Source of the DNA: Chlorokybus atmophyticus | Lineage: Eukaryota; Streptophyta; Chlorokybophyceae; Chlorokybales; Chlorokybaceae | DNA length: 22,638 nt | Reading direction: 5' to 3' | Assembly (NCBI GenBank): GCA_009103225.1 | Contig: RHPI01000773.1 | Span: 478,519 to 501,156, forward strand | Shown: positions 1 to 9,686 of the stretch, piece by piece | Position numbering within the stretch: position 1 is the stretch's first letter | Layout of the letters: each line of letters starts with the position of its first letter | Notes under the pieces: model-generated | Seen by the model: the letters and a program-made list of their open reading frames with translations, nothing else | The model's database searches: none | Told to the model about the DNA's origin: nothing | Position numbers and translations under genes: made by a program

Positions 1-69
1 CTCCCCCTCCCCCTCCCCCTCCCCCTCTCCCCCAAACCCCCACCCCACCCCAACACTCTCAACACTCAG
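1..69 (+). repeat. C-rich (CTCCCC)n tract, end of an intron
   Basis: The first 38 bases are a pyrimidine tract built on CTCCCC units, followed by CCCCA-rich sequence and a CAG acceptor at 67-69. It works as the polypyrimidine tract of the intron before the first visible dehydrogenase exon. No telomeric unit is evident. Confidence 0.6.
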
Positions 70-880
70 GTTACGGTCCCCCCGGTTCCCAAGTCTCCGA
101 CCTGGACCTTTCCGAGCTCACCAAGACCTTCACCATCAACGTGTTCGGCACGGCGGCGTGCATGCGGGCGCAGATGGCGCAGATGAAGAAACAAGGGTTT
201 GGAGCGATCGTCAACAACTCAAGCATCGCCGGGTACAAGTGCGTGCCGATGTCGGCGGTGTATGGGACGACAAAGGCGGCGGTGAACTACCTGACCAATG
301 CTGGCGCAATGGAGGTGAGATACATGTCAGGATGATTGATGGCGTGACACATGCGCACAATCTGTATGTATGATGTTCGCGTGCAGGTGTGTAGTTGCGC
401 ACACGCGTGCATGTGGGCGCACACACAGTTGCATGCGCGCAATGTACATGTGCATGCGTGCGTAATTGTGTACGCGCGCATGCACGCATGCATACACATA
501 CACACATACGCACACGCACACGCACTGGTACACAGCCGCGCATGCACGCGCACATACACAATACACCGATCAAGCACTGGCCCAAGCATGATCTGATCTG
601 TTCTCAGGGCGCCAAGCATGGCGTGCGCGTGAACGCCGTCGCCCCCGGTTTCACCTCTCCCTCCGAGATGCTCGACGCCTTCGTGGCCCTCTGCGCGGCC
701 GCCATGCCCGGTTTCACCCTCGACGCGTTGAAGTCCATGGTGCCGACGGGACGCATAGTTGAAGCCAAAGAGGTCGCCGGCGCCGTTGCCTACCTACTCG
801 ATGATGTCATGGCGAAGAACATCACGGGACAGGTTTTGAGTGTGGATGGGGGGCTGGGTGTCAATAGCGCGGGGGCGTGA
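70..880 (+). CDS. short-chain dehydrogenase/reductase (SDR), 3' part
   Basis: This is the C-terminal part of a classical SDR oxidoreductase, an NAD(P)-dependent Rossmann-fold enzyme. Two exons are read: 70-314 and 608-880 (stop TGA 878-880). The 293-nt GT...AG intron is phase 0. Seen motifs, in order: TINVFG, with the structural Asn of helix 4; IVNNSSIAG, with the catalytic Ser; YGTTKAA, the YxxxK catalytic pair; VRVNAVAPG; and a C-terminal NITGQVLSVDGG. The order and spacing match FabG-like classical SDRs. The N-terminal TGxxxGIG cofactor loop lies before the window. The substrate cannot be told from what is visible; FabG-type family members include 3-oxoacyl-ACP reductases and many alcohol or steroid dehydrogenases. 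It is transcribed away from the pseudogene that follows and shows no operon-like link to it. Confidence 0.9.
340..560. repeat. GT/CA-rich alternating purine-pyrimidine tract in the SDR intron
   Basis: Most of the intron is made of TGTGTGCG, CACGCAT and ACACGCAC-like runs, interrupted but strongly alternating between purines and pyrimidines. It carries open frames on both strands only because it is low complexity. Similar tracts recur in other introns of this window. Confidence 0.8.
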
Positions 881-1065
881 GAGGTGATGTGGAGACACAT
901 CTTTACTACTCTGCCTACGCGCGTACAATTGTACACGCATACGTTAGTGTATACAACATGTATAACGATGGTGTAGTATTACTAGCAGGATATGTATCAG
1001 TGGTGAGCTGCTAAAGTTGTCATGTACTGTAGCGTATCGTTGACGGTACCTTTGACTGTACCTGT
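881..1065. other. intergenic region downstream of the SDR gene
   Basis: This is the 3' flank of the dehydrogenase gene. I see no coding signature, tRNA or clear repeat before the kinesin-flank duplicate begins near 1066. It probably contains the 3' UTR and poly(A) site. Confidence 0.5.
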
Positions 1066-1281
1066 GGCTCAAAAGCTGACTGGTCTCCGTGCATGAGTGA
1101 TGTGTGTTGACTGGATGAAACAAGCTGTGTGATGGGTGCTTGGCTATATGACTGTGGCTACGCAATGGGTTGCGCAGTAAGGGCACCCCCCAACACACAG
1201 TTATTGTGCACGTGTGCGTGCGTGTGCAACACACAATCTCTCTTCTCCAACTGACATCTCATACAGCTCAATGCGCAGCGG

Positions 1282-1283
<2 letters not shown>

Positions 1284-1363
<80 letters not shown>
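1284..1363. repeat. (GA)n microsatellite, about 40 units
   Basis: This is a pure GA dinucleotide array with no interruption. The homologous site at about 5528-5573 has short, interrupted GAGA runs, so the array expanded in this copy or collapsed in the other. Confidence 0.97.
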
Positions 1364-1365
<2 letters not shown>

Positions 1366-1603
1366 ACTATCAACTCTTCATCGCCGGGGCAAAAGCAGCT
1401 ACATGCGAGTTGCCACACAACACGACATCACGTCTCCTATTACAAACTACATAGTCACCATCAATGAGTCCACGATGTCACCAGCCAAGATGCAGCATTG
1501 GGATAAGCTGTCGTTATACATTGCAGCTTTGTTGTTGTGTCCCACACACACACGCTCCCACCAACTCACACCCATCGCCGTTGACCCGACCCCGACACGA
1601 ACC

Positions 1604-1634
1604 ATGCCGCGGCGCAGCTTCTGCGCCGCGGCAT
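1604..1634. repeat. perfect 14-bp inverted repeat (GC-rich hairpin)
   Basis: ATGCCGCGGCGCAG and its exact reverse complement are separated by three bases (CTT). It lies at the distal edge of copy A, where the kinesin-derived homology fades. No function is assigned. Confidence 0.9.
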
Positions 1635-1695
1635 TGCAACATGCCATCTCACCTTCCCTTTTGTACAACATTTGCTGTCCCCACCGCGTCCGCAG

Positions 1696-1767
1696 GCCGT
1701 CGATGCGGTGGATGCTATTATTGAGCTGAAGAGCCTTGCCGTGTTGCAAGAAAGTGATGACATCTAG
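1696..1767 (+). other. possible terminal exon fragment, 23 codons
   Basis: A good acceptor (CCGCAG ending at 1695) is followed by 23 sense codons and a TAG. The predicted peptide is helix-like (begins AVDAVDAIIELKSL). No upstream exon in a compatible frame was found, because the sequence before it is copy A repeat. This could be chance or an exon relic of a disrupted gene. Confidence 0.2.
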
Positions 1768-1980
1768 TCAGGGAAACAGTAACCATGCTAGAAGCGTCAA
1801 TCAGTCATGATTCACTATACTTGCTATGACCAGAGTGAGCGTGTTGCAGGCACAGTACATCCGTGCTGCAATGTGTGGTGGTGTTTACCTATTACGTTGT
1901 CTGAACTTACACAGCTTGAAAAGCTCGCATGTCAAAGCTTTGCATGTTGCTTTGGCAATGATGTACCTTTGCAATGAACG

Positions 1981-3346
1981 TCAACCTGATGGCTTGCTGA
2001 ATGCGATGCAACAGGCATTGTCAACAACCACTATTGATTGTGACAGACGTGTCATTGCAGACTTGTTCCATTGTATATAGCTTGTACGCACTAGGTAGAT
2101 CCTGGCAGTACAATCCAAGGACGCCGTGGCCAGCTGCCGCCCGTCCGGGCTCCATGCCACGGATTTCACAGAATTCGTGTGTCCCTGCAGCACTCTGCAC
2201 CTGGTTGCGGCGTCCCACAACGCAGCCGTGTTGTCGAACGACGCCGTGGCCAGCTGCCGCCCATCCGGGCTCCACGCCACTGAATACACCAGCTTGGTGT
2301 GGCCCTCCAGCAGTCGCTGCCGCTCTCCGGTAGCGACGTCCCATACCGCAGCGGACTTGTCGTGCGACGCCGTGGCCAGCTGCCGCCCATCCAGGCTTCA
2401 CGCCACGGATTGCACCGCATCAATGTGCCCCTCAGACACTCGTTGCCTCTCCCCTGTTGCAGCGTTCTAAACCGCAGCTGACATATCACGTGATGCCGTG
2501 GCCAAATGCCTCCCATCCGGGCTCCACTTCACAGAAAACATGTCACAAGTGTGTCCCTCCAACACTCGTAGCCGCTCCCCAGTTGCGACATCCCACACCA
2601 CAACTGTGTTGTCTTGCGACGCCGTGGCCAGCTGCCTTCCGTCCGGGCTCCACGCCACGGAGTACACGTAACCAGTGTGTCCCTGCAGCACTCTTTGCCG
2701 CTCCCCGGTCTCGACATGCCACCGCAACTTCCTTGCCCTGCGATGCCGTAGCCAGCTGCATTCCGTTCCGGCTCCACGCCATGGGAATACCTGTCGAGCG
2801 TGGCTCAACGGTTGGCAGTGCTCATTCGCTCCACCGTTAACTTGGCAAACCTGCGCACGGCGTCTCTTGGCGCACGCCCGTCCTTGGTGGCCACCCCTTG
2901 CAGCTCCCCAATCGCAGCTGCTGTGTCGGGGAACGCTGCCTGCAGCTGTTCGGCAACTCGCTGAGCTCCCTCCGCAAACATCACGTCAACCTGTAGTGCC
3001 TGAATGTCGTCTCAGCGCCTGCGCAACTTGTCGTGGGCCTCTTTCAACGCAAGCTGCATGTCAGCTGCTGAGCTGACACGCGACAAGTAGCCTCTGGCTA
3101 GCCAATGGTAGACGGCAAAGGTAGCCTCATGCACGCAAGCAATGGACTCCTGCAAGGCTAGCTGAAAGGCTTGGCTAATAACAGCGCTATTGCTGAGCCT
3201 GCCTTTGACCATGACTTCTTGCACGATGGGCGCACGAATGAGGATAGTGTGGGCAATATCACGTCGTTTCTGTCACTTGTAGCCACAGCGTCTTGTAGCG
3301 CTTGCACCGCTGCTGCCAAAGCTTGCACGCCGCCCACAGCATCCAT
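1981..3346 (-). pseudogene. decayed WD40-repeat protein gene
   Basis: On the minus strand about six WD40 units can be read from about 2800 down to 2110, each near 42 codons, with the core SVAWSPDGRQLATAS and VWDVATGER-LxGHT. WD40 repeats form beta-propellers for protein binding. The frame is broken: a TAG at 2467-2469 and a TGA at 2398-2400 both replace the Trp of VW or AWS, and a 1- or 2-base indel near 2730 separates the first unit from the second. Upstream (3346 to 2810) a helical, Ala/Gln/Leu-rich region starting MDAVGGVQALAAAV has a frameshift and two more TGA codons. Fungal and bacterial STAND proteins join a helical N-terminal region to near-identical WD40 units, but no NACHT or NB-ARC motif is visible, so that affiliation is only a possibility. 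Splicing around the stops was considered; no convincing introns were seen. Confidence 0.75.
2110..2800 (-). repeat. tandem WD40-coding units, about 126 bp each
   Basis: The plus-strand phrase GCCGTGGCCAGCTGCC recurs at close to 126-bp steps (near 2125, 2250, 2375, 2625, with diverged copies near 2500 and 2745). The units are much more alike at DNA level than old WD40 repeats usually are, which suggests recent unit duplication or conversion before the gene decayed. Confidence 0.85.
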
Positions 3347-3838
3347 ACTATGTGACCTTTGTGCCCACCCTGGCCACCTTCGCCACCGCCATCACCGTTT
3401 ACAACCTGACATGCTTTGCGGTCGCTGCCGGTGCAGGAGACTGCTGGCAAGAGCACAACCGCTCGGTGCGTCCTGGCTGGCGGTGTGTTGACAGCCGCCT
3501 GAAACAACAACCCTGGGTTGAGCGACGGAGCAAAGAGTCCTGCTGAAATGCATGTGGTTGAGCAGAGACTCTCCAGCAACAATTGCCAAGTATTCCATGC
3601 TCTATCTCGTAGATAGAGGATTGAAACCACGAGATAGAGGATGCTGAGGCAAGACACGCGACATGAGGTAACTGTCAGCGTGAAGCTTGCACGCAAACAC
3701 ACACAGTGCCTGCAGATGGAAAAGCCCTAACCCTGATCCTAGTCTCAATGCAGCTCAAGAATTTGCATTGGCAAGCAAGTTGCTTACATATGTATAAGCA
3801 GAAGTACACAACGCCACGTTTGGCAACGATGATTTTGC
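3347..3838. other. unassigned stretch with a small inverted repeat
   Basis: No convincing coding sequence was found. The 5' end of the WD40 pseudogene may extend into this region. A perfect 11-bp inverted repeat, CTCTATCTCGT at 3600-3610 and ACGAGATAGAG at 3629-3639, also contains an internal 8-bp hairpin at 3600-3618. Confidence 0.4.
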
Positions 3839-4988
3839 GAGCCGACAGGCCATGCAACTCAGGAGGGCTCTCCTAGGCTAGCGACGTTATAGCCGTGCTT
3901 CAGGCATCCTATCTCACCTCAGGGTAGGCTGCCACACCCACAGTATCGTCACCCAGCGAGTGACAACAGAGCAGCATGGCTGGAACGGAGTGGGGGGAAG
4001 CTGGACATGGTAGCTCTCTCTACAATGTAGCCAACGGCCATTGGTTGTCATCAAAGCAATAACAAGTCCATGTCACGCACAGTAGTGGGTCTGTAGTCAG
4101 GCACACTGTGGCCAGGTATGCAGACTACGCAGTGGCAAGATCAGCGCTTGCTGAGCAACTGCCATAAGGCAGTTGTTATAAGTATGAATGACCGTACACG
4201 CACACAAGATGTAGGCTAGCACACAACTGCATGCAGCTTGCATGCATCAAAACCCAGCCTAGCGTTGGCCCGGCACATTGCACTGCAACCGGCTGCTTCA
4301 CAGACCTGTTAAGTCCGCAACCTCTTACACGGTCCTCACTGAGTGCGTTTCAGCAAAACAAGCTTCTGCCTTTCTTCCCAAAGTCCTTCACCTTGACCTC
4401 GCCCTTTACCGTCCTCCTTTTCCTCCCCCTCAGCTGCAAGCATGGTCCGTACTGCTTTGCACAGCTGACCCTTCTATCCGAATATCGCCAGCAGCGTGAA
4501 ATCAACTTCTGCTCCCCTGATCATCGACCAATGTCGTTCAGAAACTAAGGTGATATCCGCTGTGGAAAGTCTCGCAGCTTTTATGCGGCAGGCACAGCTA
4601 CTTGAGCTTGTCGCTGCGCTTGTCGCTGGCGGCGTCGGCGGGCAGGTGCAGGGTCAGCGGGGAGAGGAGACTGATACTAGACCTGGGTTGTGTGAAGCTT
4701 TGCTGCGCTTGGGTAGCAGGCGCTGCTGAAACGTGAGCAGCGGCTTGGCGTGTGAGGCAAGTGGCTAGCTGTGGCTACCAGCAGGCGCAGGGCAGGTAAG
4801 CTTGCTTTGACTTACTTCTAGTCTGGCTGTAAGCACGCACAGTGTGAAGCATGCGGCGCAATGTTGTCACAAGCTTCTCGCACCGTCTGTGCGACAAGTG
4901 GTGTTCAGATCGGAACGGCTGCAAAGTTGCTGGCTCTCCTTGTGTCTGTTCTCATTGCACACTGTGGCACACGAGGTCCGCCCACCTT
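3839..4988 (+). repeat. copy C of a ~1.2-kb dispersed repeat
   Basis: This copy aligns over its whole length, with indels, to the reverse complement of 18148-19369. Landmarks in order: ACTCAGGAGGG near the left end, GTGACAACAGAGCAGC, CCGGCACATT followed by CTGCAACCGGCTGCTTCACA, GCGCTTGTCGCTGGCGG, TACCAGCAGGCGCAGGGCAG, and AACGGCTGCAAAGTTGCTGG near the right end. It carries no long conserved frame and no recognised transposase domain. It is probably a non-autonomous mobile element or a segmental duplicate; ends and target duplications were not resolved. Confidence 0.75.
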
Positions 4989-5259
4989 GTGTGGTGGCCA
5001 CCGGATGACACTTTGTTGTTGAGCATGCTACGAACAAAGTTGTAATATGGCTGACGCGCCATGAATTATGCAAATGAATGCGCTCAGCTATGCTTGCCAC
5101 GCAATGGCGGAGGTCACATCATCATGCAGCAAACGCACAACATCAGCAGCGGCGCAGAGCAGAGCAGGAGACGCTGTAGTTCATAATGTACCTGATGTAA
5201 TGCTATGCAGCAGTGTTTGCTACTGAATTGTTGCCAAACATAGTACATGTGTCCACGTT
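4989..5259. other. intergenic region between the repeat and the kinesin 3' flank
   Basis: No gene, RNA or repeat was recognised here. It lies between the right end of copy C and the block shared by the kinesin 3' flank and copy A. Confidence 0.4.
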
Positions 5260-5815
5260 TGCATGAGGTGCAAAAGTTGAGTGGTCTCTTGCAGCCGTGA
5301 TGTGTGTTGACTGCATGTAACAAGCTGCGATGGGTGCTTGACTTTGTGTGTGTGGCTACGCAATGTATTGCACAAGTTGAGCAAACCATAACACACACGT
5401 TTGTCGTGCGAGCGCGTGCGTGCATGTCTCCAACACACACATTACCTCTGTTTGTTTTGTCACATCGCACCCAGCCGGTTCGCAGCTGTTCAAGGCACTC
5501 CCAACAGTTGCATTGGGTACTTTGCGTGAGAGAAAGAGAGAGAGAAGTATAGTATCATCATATAGACGAGAGAGCCTACTACTAACTCTTCATCACCGGG
5601 CAACAGCTGCTACACGCAACAGTAGCCACACATACACAACAACAATGTGTCTCCTACTAACTAACACCCAGTTAGTTGCGCCATCAATGAGTCCGTCGTC
5701 ATCAATTTAGTCCATCCAATGGGTTGGGTATACAATACAAAGTTGTTGTTGTGTGAGACACACACCCACTCACTCCCACTCACACCCATCTCCTGCCACC
5801 CGATCCCGCCGACAT
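5260..5815 (-). repeat. copy B: kinesin 3' end and 3' flank, counterpart of copy A
   Basis: This is the resident counterpart of 1066-1640. Its inner end overlaps the last codons of the kinesin gene (stop at 5780-5782), and the rest is kinesin 3' UTR or flank. The microsatellite site, 5528-5573, holds only short interrupted GAGA runs. Confidence 0.7.
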
Positions 5816-8800
5816 GGGCCGTTGTGCAGCGGGTCCACCATTTGCAGAAGCAGGTGGGATGGTTGCGAATGCGCTCGATATGGAGTTGCGCGATGACGAG
5901 GCGCTGATGCGCTGGGAGTTGTGTCCACCCTCGCCGCGTGGGGAGTCCGACGGCGTGGTCGTGCCGGAGTGGGACGGCGTGTGGTCGATGTCATTGGGCT
6001 TGGATGCCACGCGTGTCGCGGGGGCTTGCATAGCTGAGGAGGCGGAAGAAGGACGCTGCAGCTGGGCTGAAGAACTGTCCAACAGCACAGCATGTTAGCA
6101 AACACGTCATACGCCAACAAACGAAGTGTAACAACATGCACAGCATGTTGTGCCCTAACATGTACACCATATACACAGTGTACACGACGTACACGTAATA
6201 CACTGCGCACGCCCACGCACACACAGTCTCACCTTCTATAACGTGGCTCCGGCAGTTTTGATGTTGGTGCTCCCGTCGCCGGCTTCTTCAGTATGTTGTT
6301 GGGGTTGGCGCTATCGTTGGCCACGGCGGCAGCGTTGGTGATCTCCTTCATGACATCGGTGGGGATTGCTAGTGCAGGAGCTGTGGGCGGCCTGATCTTG
6401 GAGAAAGCGGATGATGCTGTTGTTGTGGCGGAGGTGGTGGTTGTTGTGTCGCGGGCCGCCATGGAGTCTGACTTGGGCCGCGATGAGATGGCCAACTTCA
6501 ACATGCGAACCTGTGGTTGTGCAACAGGAGGCTTAGCATGAGCATTGAAGCTTGAACATGCACACGCACATGGTGATGCACATACATACGTACAGGTGTG
6601 TGTAGATGCACATGCACCTACACACGAGCATTTATGCACACCAACACCCACACGTTACCTCGGCCTCTCTTTCCGCGAGTGTCTTCGCGACCCGTTCCGC
6701 CTTCTCTTCCGCCGCTCTCGCCTTGTCTTTGGCGTCAATGGCTGCGGCCTGTGCCTTTGCCACCTCTGCCTCACGCTTGGCCGCATCCGCCTCAAGTTGC
6801 CTAACCTGGCGCTCGGCCCCGTCCCCGCGCGCAGCCTTCTCCTTAGTAGCGGTGGTCTGCGCCGTCCTGACTTGCTCACGCAGCTGACGGAGCTCGGATT
6901 CGGCGGACTTGAGCTCCGAGTCACGACTCGCCATGTCACGTTGGAGACGCGACAGCTGTGTACACACGACACGGGTGAGCCTTTACGTATACACGCAGTC
7001 AATGTTCACGCAATGCTGTGCGCGTGCGCGTGCGCGTGCGCATGCGCGTGCGCGCGTGTGTGTGTGCGCGTGCGTGCGTGCGCGTGTAGACTCCTACCTG
7101 GTCTCGGGTGTCTTTGATGGCCCCGCTCTCGGTGTTCTTCTTGGCAGCTCCCAGCGTGATGGTCGACACGCGATGCGCAAAGTTCAGCGTGCTCATGGTC
7201 TCCCCGAACGAGATCTCATCCGGGCTGATGTGCGTGAACATGAGGGTCTTCGCCTGCCCTCCGAGCGAGTCTTGGAGTAACGTTGTGAGTTTGCTGTTCC
7301 TATACGGCACGTGTTGCGAGTTGGACGCGAGGGCGGCCATCACATCACCCAACGCCGATAGCGACTTGTTGATATGTTGGGCTTCCTTCAACCTCTCTCC
7401 GGAAGCCTCGCTTCTACTCACTCTCTCACTTCCAGCCAAGTCCACTAAATGAAGACACCCTTTCACTCTTGCGTGGTTGAGTCTGTTACTCCCTGTGACG
7501 TGAACGGTGAGTACACTATGCGAACGTGAAGAGCGTTCGTTCATCGCCGTGGACCCAACAGCTCTGTTCTTCAGCCCCGTGTTCATCACGTCCAACACGT
7601 CACGTGTTGTGGACACGGGAAGGAGTGTGGCATCGGGAACGTTGAGTCCGTCGCGCACGTTGGTGCATAGGATGTCGAGCTTCTTGGTGTGGGTTTGTGT
7701 CGCTGAGAGGAGGTCGCGGAGCTGCTCGTTGTAGATTTCCAACATCTGGACGGACACGGCGTACTCCCACTCGTTGGAGCGCTTCGCACCCAACGCAAAG
7801 AGGTCGTCCAATGCACGGTAGTTCACGCCGAGATCGTCCTTGTTCAACTCGTAGGGACCTTGAGGACCAGACTGTGGGAGGAGGAGACGCATCAACCAAC
7901 TGTCATATACATGCAAACAGAGAGAGACACACACGTACACATGCACATGATCATGCACATGTGCTTTTTGTGTTGTGTCTGACTGCACACACACGTGCAG
8001 ACTCGTGACCGCGCACTCATGCACGCACACGCAAGCGCACATGTACGTGCACATGTGGGTATGTCGGATCTGCGCACCATGGTGTAAGTCTTGCCGGAAC
8101 CGGTCTGACCGTACGCAAAGATGCACACGTTGTATCCGTCGAGCACCGACCGCACCAGCGGCTGCGTGTCCGTAAACACTTGCACTGCAAACAGAATGAT
8201 CTTACTCGCTGCTGTTGTTGTCGTCACACAAAAGCCACACAAGCACAAGCCACCCATACTTTGTGTAGAGTCTGGGCCAAAGATGCGGTCAAACGTGAAC
8301 TGCTTGTGGACGGTGGTCTTGGGTTGGGCGATGATGATCTCGCCATCGTCGCCAATGTAGTCGATCACACTGTCACCCACGGCGGCTTCTTGCCGGGTGA
8401 GAGGCCGCACACGGCAGTACACTCTGATGTTGCCTGCATTTGACACAGCTCTCAGTGCCTTTGACACGCAAGCACACGCACACGCAGTGTCAAGCTCAAT
8501 GTTGGTATCTCACCTTTGAGGTCTTGCACTTCGTTGTACAGCCGCCTGTTCTCCTCACACACTTTGCGGTAGTTTGCGGCCATGTACGCCATCTCAGACA
8601 CGTTTTGCGCTGTCACCAACGCCACATTAGACCACACCACAATTGATGTGCGACGCATGCACTGAAACGATGGCTTGAGAGCTGTTCTTACCCAGCACTT
8701 GCATGTCGGCCTCGCAGCTCTTCTGCTGCTGATCGACTTGCTCCCTCACAGCGTCCATCAAACCTCTCACATCCTGTCACAGAAAAGACACGCATGTTGT

Positions 8801-9655
8801 CAGGTTACATGCAAGGAAATGTGTGCATATGCTTGCGTGTAAGCTGCACGCAACCCCTCACATGCGCATGGTGCATGTGTATGTGTGTGTGCGCATGCGT
8901 GCGTGTGTGTATGTACGTGCGTGTGTACATGCATGAGTATGTGTATGTACGTGTGCGTACCTACTGTACATATGTATCTACTGTAGCCTCACCTTCATAA
9001 TCTCTCCCGCCAACCTCAGCTGCTTCCGATCCGCCTCCCTTACGTTGTTCATCGTCTCCGCGGAGGCCGCGGCGGTGACCCGTGCGAGCTCCTGCCGCCG
9101 CTCCTCCTGGAGACGGGAGATCTCGGAGGAACGCGAGGCGTGGAGGAGGTTGATCTCGGAACGGAGCTCGTCGCGGAGGGACTGCTTCTCGTCCTGACAT
9201 GGAAATGTATGTGGGTATGTGCAAGGGTTTGTGTGGGTATATGTGCGTGCGCGTCAGCTCTTTTGGCAATCACGCGCACGCACACGCACACAGAGAAAAT
9301 GCGGTGTTGTTGTTATGTCATCTCTCCCTTACCTCAGATTTCTTCAGTTGGGCCGCGTATGCGTGCAGCTCCATCTGCGTGCCATTCGCAAACTGTTCGA
9401 GGACCGTGTTGCGTTGCGTGAGCTTGTCGACACGCCGGATGGCCTCATCCAGCGACTCCTTCAACTGAACGGCAACACAACACACAGTTCAATCAGACGA
9501 TTGTTGTGTTGAAACACAATGATCAATCTGTACCCAATGTGAACACTGACTCACTTTGGCCACGAGCTGGTCTTTTGTCACGAGGCGCTTCTCGTACTCT
9601 GCCATCAACCCGCCGAGCACTTGCTCCAGCACCTGCGGCAGGCAACAACATGTGT

Positions 9656-9686
<31 letters not shown>

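Larger units (their letters stand above)
1066..1640 (-). repeat. copy A: diverged duplicate of the kinesin gene 3' end and 3' flank
   Basis: This stretch aligns along its length, with small indels, to 5260-5815. Shared blocks include GATGTGTGTTGACTG, GATGGGTGCTTG, GTGGCTACGCAATG, ACTCTTCATC, CCATCAATGAGTCC and CTCACACCCATC. At 5780-5815 the matching sequence is the last codons and stop of the kinesin gene, so this copy carries a relic of that coding end on the minus strand (GATGGGTGTGA). The GA array in this copy is about 80 bp, while the matching site in the other copy holds only about 20 bp of broken GA sequence. It could instead be one member of a dispersed repeat family that forms the kinesin 3' end. 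Confidence 0.7.

Noticed and set aside
1-40. Telomere-like repeat at the window start
   Set aside because: The CTCCCC units are short and sit directly before a splice acceptor of a gene that continues upstream. They match no common telomere unit.
211-619. Overlapping open frames on both strands rich in Cys, His, Arg, Val and Thr
   Set aside because: They are translations of the GT/CA-rich intron of the dehydrogenase gene and have no domain content.
1158-1454. Frames with long Arg-Glu or Leu-Ser runs
   Set aside because: They are the GA microsatellite read in different frames. The CT array at 12833-13056 gives the same artefact.
1981-2808. Reassigned stop codons (TAG and TGA read as Trp) in the WD40 array
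   Set aside because: The dehydrogenase and kinesin genes end with TGA and the ARMC2-like gene ends with TAG, and the WD40 frame also has frameshifts. Decay is simpler than a variant code.
4231-4548. 105-codon frame resembling the frame at 18637-18975 (-)
   Set aside because: Similarity follows from the dispersed ~1.2-kb repeat. The frames do not stay aligned and indels are not multiples of three, so protein conservation is not supported.
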